Assembly (NCBI RefSeq): GCF_022809095.1
Contig: NZ_JALAZE010000002.1
Location: 124,001 to 188,000, forward strand
Reading direction: 5' to 3'
DNA from: Bacillus kexueae
Lineage (GTDB): Bacteria; Bacillota; Bacilli; Bacillales; Aeribacillaceae
DNA length: 64,000 nucleotides
The notes under the pieces were generated by a model. It did not search any database, was not told the origin of the DNA, and worked only from the letters and a program-made list of their open reading frames with translations. A program made the translations under genes and the position numbers. This document shows positions 17,637 through 26,596 of this stretch, in pieces. Every line of letters begins with the position of its first letter. The first letter of the stretch is position 1.

Positions 17637-18752
17637 TTGAATATTGGTGTACCGAAAGAAATCAAAAATAATGAAAATCGGGTAGCAATGACACCTGCAG
17701 GGGTTATTCATTTAACGAGTGCAGGACATCGTGTGTTTATTGAAAAAGGTGCTGGAAATGGATCAGGTTTCTCGGATGATCAATATCGAGAAGCTGGAGC
17801 AGAAATTGTTGAAAGTGCGAAAGAGGCATGGTCAAAGGAAATGGTCATGAAAGTAAAGGAGCCGCTAGAAGAAGAATATCAATACTTTCGAGAAGGACTT
17901 ATTTTATTCACGTATTTGCACTTAGCAGCAGAACCGGAGCTAACGAAAGCGTTAATTGATCATAAAGTAGTCGGGATAGCATATGAGACTGTGCAGCTAT
18001 CAAACGGTTCCTTACCTCTATTAACACCAATGAGTGAAGTAGCTGGTAGAATGTCAACCCAAATTGGAGCTCAATTTTTAGAAAAGACAAAAGGTGGAAA
18101 AGGTATTTTACTTGGAGGAGTTCCTGGCGTGAAGCGAGGAAAGGTTACAATTATTGGTGGAGGCGTTGCTGGAACAAATGCCGCCAAAATAGCCATTGGT
18201 TTCGGGGCAGATGTTACGATTCTAGACGTCAATCCAGAACGACTTCGTCAGTTAGATGATATATTTAAACAAGATGTGCATACGTTAATGTCCAATCGTT
18301 ATAATATAGCAGAATCAGTGAAGGAATCTGATCTTGTTATCGGAGCTGTTTTAATTCCTGGAGCAAGGGCTCCGAAATTAGTTACAAAAGATATGATTGA
18401 ACAAATGGGAGAAGGCTCGGTCGTTGTGGATATTGCCATCGATCAAGGAGGTATATTTGAAACGACAGACAGAATTACGACTCATGATAACCCGACTTAT
18501 GAAAAGCATGGAGTTCTCCATTATGCAGTCGCTAATATGCCTGGTGCTGTACCAAGAACTTCGACAATTGCTTTAACGAATGTAACAGTACCTTATGCAG
18601 TTCAAATTGCCAATAACGGATATGTGGAAGCTGTTAAGAAAAATGAGTCATTACGGAAAGGGTTGAATACGTTAAATGGTTATGTTACGTATCGCGCTGT
18701 TGCCGAAGCACATAATTTAACGTATAAATCAGTAGATGACCTTTTGCCGTAA
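17637..18752 (+). CDS. ald: Alanine dehydrogenase
   Basis: Interconverts alanine and pyruvate with NAD; in Bacillus it is used for alanine catabolism and sporulation. The 371-residue protein begins [20 protein letters not shown], contains the Rossmann motif [13 protein letters not shown] and DVTILDVN, and the C-terminal [16 protein letters not shown] stretch typical of Ald. The TTG start follows TGGAGGGG. A terminator follows, so it is monocistronic. Confidence 0.97.
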   Translation: MNIGVPKEIKNNENRVAMTPAGVIHLTSAGHRVFIEKGAGNGSGFSDDQYREAGAEIVESAKEAWSKEMVMKVKEPLEEEYQYFREGLILFTYLHLAAEPELTKALIDHKVVGIAYETVQLSNGSLPLLTPMSEVAGRMSTQIGAQFLEKTKGGKGILLGGVPGVKRGKVTIIGGGVAGTNAAKIAIGFGADVTILDVNPERLRQLDDIFKQDVHTLMSNRYNIAESVKESDLVIGAVLIPGARAPKLVTKDMIEQMGEGSVVVDIAIDQGGIFETTDRITTHDNPTYEKHGVLHYAVANMPGAVPRTSTIALTNVTVPYAVQIANNGYVEAVKKNESLRKGLNTLNGYVTYRAVAEAHNLTYKSVDDLLP

Positions 18753-18764
18753 ACAATGAGGGGG

Positions 18765-18803
18765 AGTAAGGAGAGAAACGATTCATCTCTTTACTTCTTT
18801 TTT
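18765..18803 (+). terminator. Terminator of ald
   Basis: AGTAAGGAGAG / CTCTTTACT stem followed by TTCTTTTTT. Between here and 19082 only a short fragment of the ATTGTTGCTTT repeat module (about 18808-18832) is seen. Confidence 0.82.
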
Positions 18804-19082
18804 CGTTCTTTTCTAAAAGATTGCTGTTTTTAGTACGAATCAAAACTTCATAGTCATTTTTGAGCTATGGAATGGAGAGTAATGTTAAGAATAACGACGT
18901 ATACGTAAACTGACAATCGAGTAGAAGTAGTAGAATTTTCGACTGAATTCGATTGGTTTCTTCCGTTTTGTAAGTCAAAAATCATAAATCTTCTTAAAAA
19001 TGAAAAGAAAAATAGTGAAAAAAATCCTATAATATGTAAAATGAAAGGGAAGAGGAAATGTAAGATACTCAGGAGTGATACT

Positions 19083-20333
19083 GTGGAAGTTTTCGTTGCA
19101 CGACAACCGATCTTTAATCAATTAGAAGAGACTGTTGCTTATGAATTGTTATATAGACATAACGAAGAAAATAAGTTTAGCCCGATGGTCGATGGCGATG
19201 AGGCAACAATTGATGTGATTGTTAACAGTTTTATCAACATTGGTATTGAAACACTATCGTATTCGAAGCCGTGTTTTATCAATTTCACTGAAAACTTACT
19301 TAAAAACGATGTTCCTTCTTATTTTCTTCCACAGAACATAGTTGTAGAAGTTTTAGAGTCTGTATCGTTAACAGAGGAGATAATCAAATACATACAGACG
19401 TTAAATGAGAGAGGATTTAAGGTTGCGTTAGATGATTTTGTACTCGACAGTAAAGATTATAAATCCATTTTACCTTTTGTAGATATTTTGAAAGTAGACT
19501 TTTTACATACATCAAAGGAAATGAGAACAGCTATTGAACGAACGGCGAAGAAATATAATATTTCCTTACTAGCTGAAAAGGTTGAAACGAGAGAAGACTA
19601 TGAAGAAGCAAAACGACTCGGATACACATATTTTCAAGGCTATTTCTTTTGTAAGCCAACAGTCATTAGCTCACATGAAGTTCCAAGCTATTTACATTCA
19701 TACATTAAGATAATAGAGTTGCTTAGTGTAGAAGAACCTAATATTGATGTGTTGACAGAGTATATTAAACAAGATATATCTCTTTCTCATAAACTATTAA
19801 AAATTGCCAATACAAGAACACTGCGCCCTCGACAAAAAATTAAATCGATTCGTCAAGCGATCATGTTCATTGGATTTAAGGAACTGATGAAATGGGTTTA
19901 TATTTTAGCCATTCGGGAAAATAAGCCTTGGGGTGCCAAACAAAATGAAGAACTCATCAAGTTATGTTTAGTGCGTGGGCAAATGTGTGAGCTGATAACG
20001 CAAAAATATGAAAAGCACCACTTGCGACTAAGTTCATTTATGACGGGAATGTTATCATTAATGGATACTTTATTAGGGCTTCCGATGGAAAGAATATTAT
20101 TAGATTTGCCATTAGATGATGAGATATGTGCTGCGTTAAAAGGAAAAGAGAACGAATTGTCGCTATTGCTATCTATAACGATTGCGATGGAGAGAGCTGA
20201 CTGGTCAACCGTTTCACGTTTAGCGAACGTACTACAAATTAATGAAGATTGCTTACCTATTTTATTTAGACAAGCATATGCGTGGGCTGAGGAAGTTTTT
20301 ATGACCACGAAGCCTTATGCCTCCTCAATGTAA
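19083..20333 (+). CDS. EAL-HDOD protein, c-di-GMP phosphodiesterase-like (YuxH/PdeH type)
   Basis: A 416-residue two-domain protein. The N-terminal EAL domain (about 1-200) shows RQPIFNQ, YELLYRH at the EAL position (ELL), FINFTENLL, VVEVLES, LDDFV, LKVDFLH, LLAEKVET and GYTYFQGYFFCKP, so most metal-binding acidic residues and the catalytic Lys are kept. The C-terminal HDOD domain (about 205-390) has DISLSHKLLKIANT and SIRQAIMFIGFKEL. This is the layout of B. subtilis YuxH (PdeH). The start is GTG 19083 after AGGAGTGAT; the longer frame from 19041 lacks a binding site. Its location here between ald and ytkL differs from B. subtilis. Confidence 0.83.
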   Translation: MEVFVARQPIFNQLEETVAYELLYRHNEENKFSPMVDGDEATIDVIVNSFINIGIETLSYSKPCFINFTENLLKNDVPSYFLPQNIVVEVLESVSLTEEIIKYIQTLNERGFKVALDDFVLDSKDYKSILPFVDILKVDFLHTSKEMRTAIERTAKKYNISLLAEKVETREDYEEAKRLGYTYFQGYFFCKPTVISSHEVPSYLHSYIKIIELLSVEEPNIDVLTEYIKQDISLSHKLLKIANTRTLRPRQKIKSIRQAIMFIGFKELMKWVYILAIRENKPWGAKQNEELIKLCLVRGQMCELITQKYEKHHLRLSSFMTGMLSLMDTLLGLPMERILLDLPLDDEICAALKGKENELSLLLSITIAMERADWSTVSRLANVLQINEDCLPILFRQAYAWAEEVFMTTKPYASSM

Positions 20334-20440
20334 TGTAGGAGGATGTAGGGTAAAGTAATTGGGGAAGTGCTTCTCCTACAAAAGGTCACGATTTAGAGGC
20401 TATAACGAATAGCTATTAAATGGTCAAGGGGGATATGAAA

Positions 20441-21121
20441 GTGAAAATTTCTTATCATGGACATTCCGTTGTAATGATTGAAACAAATGGGAGAAAAATC
20501 ATCGTTGATCCATTTATTAATGGAAATTCACAAACTGATTTATCGGTAGAAGAACTTTCGGTCGATGTTATACTCTTAACGCATGGTCACAATGATCACG
20601 TAGGAGATACTGTCGAGCTTGCGAAAAAAAATGATGCGCTAGTTGTGGCACCTTTTGAACTAGCCTCGTATATAGGGACTAAAGGGGTCAATACACATGC
20701 TATGCATATTGGGGGAGCTTATTCCTTTGATTTTGGTCATGTGAAGCTCACACAAGCATTTCATGGATCGAGTTATACAGAAGAGAACGGACAAGTTATA
20801 TATACCGGAATGCCTTCTGGTATTTTGTTTACAGCCGAAGGAAAAACTGTCTATCATGCAGGAGATACGGCATTATTTTCGGACATGAAAATGATTGGAG
20901 AGCGTCACTCTATTGATGTAGCATTTTTGCCAATTGGAGATAATTTCACGATGGGTCCTGAGGATGCTATAACTGCTGCGTTATGGCTAAAAGCGAGAAA
21001 AGTAGTCCCAATTCATTACAATACGTTTCCGGTCATTGAGCAAGATCCTCACAACTTCGTTTCTCAATTACCAGAAGAGGTAGGACTTGTGTTGTCTGCG
21101 GGACAATCCATAACTTTATAG
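20441..21121 (+). CDS. ytkL: Metallo-beta-lactamase-fold hydrolase YtkL (UPF0173)
   Basis: A 226-residue metal-dependent hydrolase of unknown substrate. The zinc motif [13 protein letters not shown], the distant [10 protein letters not shown] and [11 protein letters not shown] supply the metal ligands. The start is assigned to GTG 20441 ([10 protein letters not shown]), because AAGGGGG then stands nine bases upstream; ATG 20435 is a close alternative. A terminator follows. Confidence 0.9.
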   Translation: MKISYHGHSVVMIETNGRKIIVDPFINGNSQTDLSVEELSVDVILLTHGHNDHVGDTVELAKKNDALVVAPFELASYIGTKGVNTHAMHIGGAYSFDFGHVKLTQAFHGSSYTEENGQVIYTGMPSGILFTAEGKTVYHAGDTALFSDMKMIGERHSIDVAFLPIGDNFTMGPEDAITAALWLKARKVVPIHYNTFPVIEQDPHNFVSQLPEEVGLVLSAGQSITL

Positions 21122-21136
21122 ATGAAATTTGTCAAA

Positions 21137-21167
21137 GCGGGTCGATTGCTATCGCCCGCATTTTTTT
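21137..21167 (+). terminator. Terminator of ytkL
   Basis: GCGGGTCGAT / ATCGCCCGC stem with a one-base bulge and seven T. Confidence 0.85.
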
Positions 21168-21170
21168 ATT

Positions 21171-21315
21171 AGGCTTTTTTCTAAAGGATTGTTGCTTTAG
21201 TACATTGTTCAGAATCGTATTTACACGATGTAATGGAGCGGAAAAAGGCTTTTTTCGTATAGATTGTTGCTTTTTCAGACATTTTTAAAATGAATTCTGT
21301 ACATTGCGCTTCAGA
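21171..21315 (+). repeat. ATTGTTGCTTT repeat element, copy 1
   Basis: Starts AGGCTTTTTTCTAAAGGATT and shares its left half (through TTTACACGATGTAATGGAGC) with 44698-44866. The right half (ATTGTTGCTTTTTCAGACAT ... GAATTCTGTACATTGCGC) is present in the 44.7 kb copy in the opposite orientation. It has no ORF. Confidence 0.65.
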
Positions 21316-21327
21316 CACTTTCGGGGA

Positions 21328-21419
21328 TCGGGTCGCTTCGGCCCTGCTGTGGCGACGGAAGCCTCCTCGCAGGTCCTCCAGCGCCCTTCGCCTAAGGACT
21401 TGCGCTTTGCGCTTTTCTT
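21328..21419 (+). repeat. Terminator-associated repeat, 5'-truncated copy E
   Basis: Carries only the right part of the family from TCGGGTCGCTTCGGCCC through TTGCGCTTTGCGCTTTTC. The 5' part that normally abuts a terminator is replaced by the ATTGTTGCTTT element. A minus-strand ORF spanning it is rejected. Confidence 0.8.
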
Positions 21420-21505
21420 GTAAGTCCATATGTTTCATTGTCATGGAGAAAGGGAACTTCGCATAGACAAGTAGTAGGAGACTTTTGGATGAAAGAGGGA
21501 TGATG

Positions 21506-21733
21506 ATGAAACATTTAATTTATTTTTTAGTAGGAATCTGTCTGTTGTTTTATAGCTTACCTTATTTAACTGTAACTGGCACTACTGCTCAAACAATATT
21601 TACTGTAGCATGGTTGTTTTTTGCTTTATGCTCAATAGGTGGAAATTTGCATGCTTTTCTCCATCTACCCTCTAAGGGTACAAGACCTAGGAAGCAGATG
21701 GTAAAACGCTATCAAAAAGCTCGTTCACATTGA
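21506..21733 (+). CDS. Small membrane protein of unknown function
   Basis: A 75-residue protein beginning MKHLIYFLVGICLLFYSLPY with two predicted transmembrane helices (about 3-24 and 30-52) and a basic C-terminus (KGTRPRKQMVKRYQKARSH) probably in the cytoplasm. Three successive ATGs follow GAGGG; the third has the best spacing. I do not recognise a family. It lies between ytkL and ytoI and may have its own promoter. Confidence 0.65.
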   Translation: MKHLIYFLVGICLLFYSLPYLTVTGTTAQTIFTVAWLFFALCSIGGNLHAFLHLPSKGTRPRKQMVKRYQKARSH

Positions 21734-21883
21734 TATCCAGCTATTTCACCTATATAATAAAAGTGTTTGAAGATTTTGCACATTGTAGATAGATGTCATT
21801 TCTTAAGCCCTTGATGGAATAAAGAGGGCTTTCTTTGGCAAACCTTAATTTTTACACTACAAGTCTTAAAAAGGGTGAAAAAC

Positions 21884-23200
21884 TTGACGACGAAGCACGA
21901 GCAAATTTTGCAATATATTGATTCACTACCAGTAGGAGAAAAAATTTCAGTTCGACAAATAGCAAAAGTGTTGAATGTAAGTGAAGGAACGGCATACCGA
22001 GCGATAAAGGATGCCGAAAATAAAGGGTATGTTTCAACAATAGAACGTGTTGGGACAATTCGAATTGAACAAAAAAAGAAGGAAAACATTGAAAAACTAA
22101 CGTACGCCGAAGTTGTAAACATTGTGGATGGACAAGTGCTCGGTGGTAAAGCGGGGTTACATAAAACATTAAATAAGTTTGTCATCGGTGCGATGAAGCT
22201 GGATGCCATGATGCGGTATACAGGTGCTGGGAACTTATTAATTGTCGGTAACCGAAATAACGCTCAACAATCAGCACTCCAAGCTGGTGCAGCAGTTTTG
22301 ATTACAGGTGGATTTGATACAGTTGAAGAAAACAAGCGTATCGCAGATGAACTAGAGTTACCTATTATTTCTACAAGCTATGATACGTTCACGGTTGCAA
22401 CGATGATTAACCGTGCCATATATGATCAATTAATTAAAAAGGAAATTGTTCTTGTTGAAGATATTTTAACGCCTATTCAAAACACCGTCTCATTAAAGCC
22501 AGATGACCTGGTTGATACGTGGTATCAATATAATCGTGACACTGGGCATGGGCGGTTTCCGGTTGTTGATGTAAATTTTAAAGTCGTTGGGATGGTAACA
22601 TCAAAGGATATTATGGGACAAGAGCGACACATGATAATTGAAAAAGTCATGACGAAAAATCCCATTACAGTGTCAGCGAAAACATCTGTTGCTTCAGTCG
22701 CTCAAATGATGGTCTGGGAAGGAATTGAAGTGTTACCGGTTGTCGATGAACAAGGGAGAATTGAGGGAATTATAAGCCGTCAAGATGTGTTAAAGGCACT
22801 GCAATCGATTCAACGACAACCCCATACAGGTGAAAAAATTGATGATTTAATCACGCGGCATATTGTGAATCCATCCGGAGAAGCGAAGGAAACAAACGTG
22901 TATCGATGTGAAGTAACACCCCAAATGACGAATCAATTTGGGACGATATCTTACGGTGCCTTCACAACGCTTGTAACAGAAGTTGCAAATTATCATCTCC
23001 GTGCTCAAAAGAAAGGTGAGCTCGTTGTTGAAAATATGACGCTTTACTTTTTAAAACCGGTGCAAATGGAAAGTGTCGTAGAGGTTCGGCCAACGATTTT
23101 GGATGTAGGGCGTAAGTTCGGAAAAATTGACGTAGAAGTATTTCAAGATGGTAATATCGTTGGAAAGGCCATGTTAATGGTTCAGCTTATCGACCGTTAG
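21884..23200 (+). CDS. ytoI: Multidomain protein YtoI: HTH, DRTGG, two CBS domains, hotdog
   Basis: A 438-residue protein with domains in order: winged helix (about 1-62; SVRQIAKVLNVSEGTAYRAI), DRTGG domain (about 65-180), paired CBS domains (about 190-310; MTKNPITVSA and GRIEGIISRQDVLKAL) and a C-terminal hotdog thioesterase-like domain (about 330-438; MTLYFLKPVQMES). CBS pairs usually bind adenine nucleotides. The whole suggests a ligand-sensing protein, possibly a regulator, but its function is unknown. The start is TTG 21884 with AAAGGGTG just upstream; GTG 21875 overlaps that site. Confidence 0.88.
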   Translation: MTTKHEQILQYIDSLPVGEKISVRQIAKVLNVSEGTAYRAIKDAENKGYVSTIERVGTIRIEQKKKENIEKLTYAEVVNIVDGQVLGGKAGLHKTLNKFVIGAMKLDAMMRYTGAGNLLIVGNRNNAQQSALQAGAAVLITGGFDTVEENKRIADELELPIISTSYDTFTVATMINRAIYDQLIKKEIVLVEDILTPIQNTVSLKPDDLVDTWYQYNRDTGHGRFPVVDVNFKVVGMVTSKDIMGQERHMIIEKVMTKNPITVSAKTSVASVAQMMVWEGIEVLPVVDEQGRIEGIISRQDVLKALQSIQRQPHTGEKIDDLITRHIVNPSGEAKETNVYRCEVTPQMTNQFGTISYGAFTTLVTEVANYHLRAQKKGELVVENMTLYFLKPVQMESVVEVRPTILDVGRKFGKIDVEVFQDGNIVGKAMLMVQLIDR

Positions 23201-23226
23201 CATATCGGGAATATAATTGGAATTTG

Positions 23227-23275
23227 AAAAGTGTACCTTCCATATTATTTTGGAACGGTACGCTTTTCTTTTATA
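23227..23275 (+). terminator. Terminator of ytoI
   Basis: AAAAGTGTACC.TTCC / GGAACGGTACGCTTTT stem followed by CTTTT. Confidence 0.83.
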
Positions 23276-23482
23276 AGATTGAGGTTTTGGGTACACACTT
23301 AATCGCTTAAGGGTTGGTGCGTTCCAGATTCTTTGTATTTTCTCCGCTTCTAGCATTCGACATAAATGCAATCAAGTTTACGAGTAAATCTTTTTTAATA
23401 ACATGATTCTTTTATCTCGACTCCGTGAATGAAAATTAATGAAGGAAAAAGAAAACGCTTGGAAATATCCAAGCGAGAATAT

Positions 23483-23785
23483 TTAACGGTTTAGTTCTTT
23501 AGCTTCTTCAATTGCTAAAGGAAGATAATATTTGTAAGCTCGGTATCCTGCCCATAAACTTAGTCCGCCAACGAGAATGAAGATGACACCTACGATGGTT
23601 GACACGTTGGAACGAAATAAAAAGAGCTGATTGAGCCCAAAGAAGAAAACGAACGAGCCCAGTGCCATGCTCGATTTTGAGGAAATCCACTGCTTTTCCA
23701 TCGGGCGCTTTGTTCGGAAGAATTTCGTTTTATAGAACACATAAAAAGATAGTGAGACTACAATCAATACGACGAATATTGGCAT
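23483..23785 (-). CDS. ytpI: YtpI-family membrane protein
   Basis: A 100-residue integral membrane protein with three hydrophobic segments (MPIFVVLIVVSLSFYVFY; SMALGSFVFFFGLNQLFLF; STIVGVIFILVGGLSLWAGY). The start at 23785 follows GGAGGGG on the minus strand; an ATG at 23812 lies farther up without a good site. It is divergent from nrnA, as in B. subtilis. No function is established for the family. Confidence 0.85.
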   Translation of the reverse strand: MPIFVVLIVVSLSFYVFYKTKFFRTKRPMEKQWISSKSSMALGSFVFFFGLNQLFLFRSNVSTIVGVIFILVGGLSLWAGYRAYKYYLPLAIEEAKELNR

Positions 23786-23912
23786 GTATACCCCTCCAAA
23801 ATAATATTCCATTCCTATTGTAATGGTTCTGGAATGAAAATGCCATTCTCACTTCAATTCGTTGCCTTTTTTATGGTTTAATAAAGATAAAGGAATCGTA
23901 AAGGAGAAGATT

Positions 23913-24851
23913 ATGAAAAAAGAAATATTAGCGAAAATTAAAGAGTACGATACCATTATCGTTCATCGTCACGTTCGTCCCGACCCTGATGCATTTGGCT
24001 CACAATGCGGTTTGGCAGAGCTGTTGAAAGCATCTTTCCCTAATAAGCGTATCTTCGTTGCTGGGGAAGATGAGCCGTCGCTTGATTTTATGTACAAAAT
24101 GGATGATATTCAAGATGATATGTATGAAGGGGCGCTTGTCATTGTCTGTGATACGGCAAATGTAGACCGAATTTGTGACCAACGCTATAAGACAGGTGAC
24201 TTTATTATTAAGATTGACCACCATCCAAATGAGGATCCATATGGAGACATGCTATGGGTAGATACAAATGCAAGTTCTGTTAGTGAAATGATTTATGAGT
24301 TTTATTTAGCAGGGAAGGAAGATGGGCTGCAAATGACAGATGAAGCAGCTCGACTTATTTACGCAGGCATTGTAGGTGACACGGGAAGATTCTTATTTCC
24401 AAGTACGACGAAGAAAACGTTCAAGTATGCTAGCGAATTAATTGAATACCATTTCTCTCCAACAGATATTTACAATGAAATGTATAAAATGAAGCGATCA
24501 GTTGCGACATTAAATGGTTATGTACTTCAAAATTTCTTAATGAAAGAGTCTGGTGCAGCTTATATTTCACTGACAAAAGAGCTTCTACAACAGTTTTCTG
24601 TAACCGCATCAGAAGCTTCTCAATTAGTTGGATCACTGGGGAATATTGAAGGTGTAAAGGCATGGGTATTCTTCGTAGAGGAAGACAATCAAATTCGTGT
24701 AAGGCTAAGGTCAAAAGGACCTGTAATCAATGAACTGGCTAAAAAGTACAACGGTGGTGGACATCCTATGGCTTCTGGGGCTACCATCTATCAATGGGAA
24801 GATGCTGAAAAAGTAGTAGAAGATTTAGATTTTCTATGTATAAACTATTAA
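23913..24851 (+). CDS. nrnA: Oligoribonuclease/pAp phosphatase NrnA
   Basis: A 312-residue DHH/DHHA1 phosphoesterase that degrades nano-RNA and hydrolyses 3'-phosphoadenosine 5'-phosphate. DHH-domain motifs are DPDAFGSQ (residues 24-31), VCDTANVDR and the DHH motif in KIDHHPNEDP; the C-terminal DHHA1 domain has GGGHPMASGAT. The start at 23913 follows AAAGGAGAAG. A hairpin terminator follows. Confidence 0.95.
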   Translation: MKKEILAKIKEYDTIIVHRHVRPDPDAFGSQCGLAELLKASFPNKRIFVAGEDEPSLDFMYKMDDIQDDMYEGALVIVCDTANVDRICDQRYKTGDFIIKIDHHPNEDPYGDMLWVDTNASSVSEMIYEFYLAGKEDGLQMTDEAARLIYAGIVGDTGRFLFPSTTKKTFKYASELIEYHFSPTDIYNEMYKMKRSVATLNGYVLQNFLMKESGAAYISLTKELLQQFSVTASEASQLVGSLGNIEGVKAWVFFVEEDNQIRVRLRSKGPVINELAKKYNGGGHPMASGATIYQWEDAEKVVEDLDFLCINY

Positions 24852-24862
24852 CATCATTTGAA

Positions 24863-24896
24863 ACAAGAGGGCACAGTTGCCCTCTTGTTCTATTTC
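24863..24896 (+). terminator. Terminator of nrnA
   Basis: Perfect 11-bp stem ACAAGAGGGCA/TGCCCTCTTGT with a weak T-rich tail. Confidence 0.8.
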
Positions 24897-24996
24897 CTTA
24901 TCCAGTTGTGCTTGAAATTATAGAGTTATCTGTTTGTTAAAACAAGTGGGTCTAACGAGGTGGGATTTGAGCGATGATAAAAGATTTGAGAGATTT

Positions 24997-25194
24997 TTAA
25001 TCTTCCAATTCGGGTTGGACAGGGATGAACCAAGAACCGAATTCCGTTACATCTTCATGAACGCGCAAATTTTGGACTTCAATCTCTTTTTTGATTAATT
25101 GTACAAGATCTGCAGATTCAGCGAAGGCTGAAACTCCGTTGCGAATTCGCTCCACTTTATCTTTTGCCATTTGGCGATGGTCGATAACGAACAT
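24997..25194 (-). CDS. Small conserved protein of unknown function
   Basis: A 65-residue acidic protein (MFVIDHRQMAKDKVERIRNG ... LRVHEDVTEFGSWFIP). AAAGGAGGTT precedes the start; ATG 25194 is preferred over 25200 because the latter is too close to the site. Bacillus genomes carry a small ORF between nrnA and ytrI, but I do not recognise this one with certainty, and its function is unknown. Confidence 0.65.
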   Translation of the reverse strand: MFVIDHRQMAKDKVERIRNGVSAFAESADLVQLIKKEIEVQNLRVHEDVTEFGSWFIPVQPELED

Positions 25195-25481
25195 GTTCAT
25201 AACCTCCTTTTTATTAGTGTTAAAGGAATTTAATACGTTTTATCATGATTGAAGGAGCGTCTAGCTTGATGAGGTCTTTTGTTGACGCTTACATTTTTGT
25301 TATCTTTATTGTATCCAAATTAGGCGAAAAACGCGATAAAATTAAAAAATATTCAAAAAACTTTCACCTTTTAAAAATGCTCGTTTCTAAAAGATTGTTG
25401 TATTATTAAGACATAAAAGTAGCGATGTATCAAAAAAGATATCGGACAGTTTTAGATTTGAAACGTGAAAACTGTCCGACA

Positions 25482-25988
25482 CTATTGGGATTTGAAAATT
25501 TCTACCTCAACGATTACAGTGGTTGAAATGACAAGTTGGGTAACTTTGAATTTAAAAATGTAATCTTCAATTTCATCGAATCGTTCATTTTCAATCGTTT
25601 TCATAATTAGGTGTCGGGTATTAATAACACTTTCAATATCTTTTGCTTTTAAATTTGATAAGTCTTCTTCTATGTGCTTTTGAATTTTATATTCCATCAT
25701 TTTGTCCAATTTATACTTATCGCTATTTTGGATGTTGACTTTAATCGTTTGAACGGTCAACAACTGTTCATTTTGGTTATTTAATTTTTCTACATCTTCT
25801 TTCCAAATATCAATCTCTTTGTTTAATTCCTTTATTGTTTCCTTTTGTTTCATAATGATCGCGACGTGCTGCTCTTGCAAATGTCCATATGTGTACAAAA
25901 AAAACCCCCAGCTGATGAGTGCACCTACGACAACTCCAGAAAAGAAGCGTTGCCACGAAGGTTTTCTGTAGTAAGGAGGAATTCTCAT
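25482..25988 (-). CDS. ytrI: Sporulation membrane protein YtrI
   Basis: A 168-residue protein with one N-terminal transmembrane helix (GVVVGALISWGFFLYTYGHL, about 16-35) followed by a long coiled-coil-like stretch (MKQKETIKELNKEIDIWKED) and a beta-rich C-terminus. B. subtilis YtrI is made in the mother cell and is needed for proper spore formation. The start at 25988 follows AGGAGCATG and overlaps the ytrH stop by four bases (ATGA), so the two are translationally coupled. Confidence 0.88.
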   Translation of the reverse strand: MRIPPYYRKPSWQRFFSGVVVGALISWGFFLYTYGHLQEQHVAIIMKQKETIKELNKEIDIWKEDVEKLNNQNEQLLTVQTIKVNIQNSDKYKLDKMMEYKIQKHIEEDLSNLKAKDIESVINTRHLIMKTIENERFDEIEDYIFKFKVTQLVISTTVIVEVEIFKSQ

Positions 25989-26320
25989 GATACATGCTCC
26001 TGAGTCAACCAAGAAATAAGAAGCCACCCCGTCTGTGCGCCTCCCATCGCAGAGACAATTAGCAGAAACTGCTTGACGACATCTTTCGTTTGACCTTCGA
26101 ACAACCCACGTTCAAAGCTGAAAAACGTATCAAATGTACCTCCAATGGCAGCTACGAGTGCCCAAATCTTCAATTTATTGGCCAGACGAAAAATTGAAGT
26201 GAGCGGTGCATCTCCAGCCAAATATGCGCCCAACCCTCCAATGATTGCACCCCCGAATAAAACGCCAAATGCGATAAAGTAAACTTTAATAAAGGTCATT
26301 AAAAAGGCTTCAGCACTCAT
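25985..26320 (-). CDS. ytrH: Sporulation membrane protein YtrH
   Basis: A 111-residue protein with three predicted transmembrane segments (FIKVYFIAFGVLFGGAIIGG; IWALVAAIGGTFDTFFS; QFLLIVSAMGGAQTGWLLIS). In B. subtilis ytrH-ytrI is a sigma-E operon; here the same order and overlap exist on the minus strand, divergent from dnaE. No confident sigma-E promoter was assigned in the upstream 276 bases. Confidence 0.88.
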   Translation of the reverse strand: MSAEAFLMTFIKVYFIAFGVLFGGAIIGGLGAYLAGDAPLTSIFRLANKLKIWALVAAIGGTFDTFFSFERGLFEGQTKDVVKQFLLIVSAMGGAQTGWLLISWLTQEHVS

Positions 26321-26596
26321 TACACATCATCCTCTCTCTTCTATACATATGGACAATCTGTTTTATATAGCACCTATACTTTAAACGCATCTTGATTGAG
26401 ATATGATTCCAGCAAGTAATGGAGCGTACTACTAAGTATTCAATTTAAAAATGGTTGTAGAAGTAGCGGTGCTTACAAAAATATCCAAAAGAAACAACAA
26501 ACACTTAAAAAATTAATGGTTCAAACAACATTTGTCTTGAAAGATTGATTGAGACTATAATGGAATATAACAAAATTCGTAAAGGTGGGAGTTTGA

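Noticed and set aside
21181-21444. Minus-strand ORF of 87 codons
   Set aside because: It runs through the ATTGTTGCTTT element and repeat copy E, has no ribosome binding site, and similar frames arise in other repeat copies (for example 8774-8974).
26321-26420. Sigma-E promoter for ytrH-ytrI
   Set aside because: GCTATAT and CATATGTA on the minus strand with about 13 bases between them are suggestive, but too poor a match in AT-rich DNA to call.
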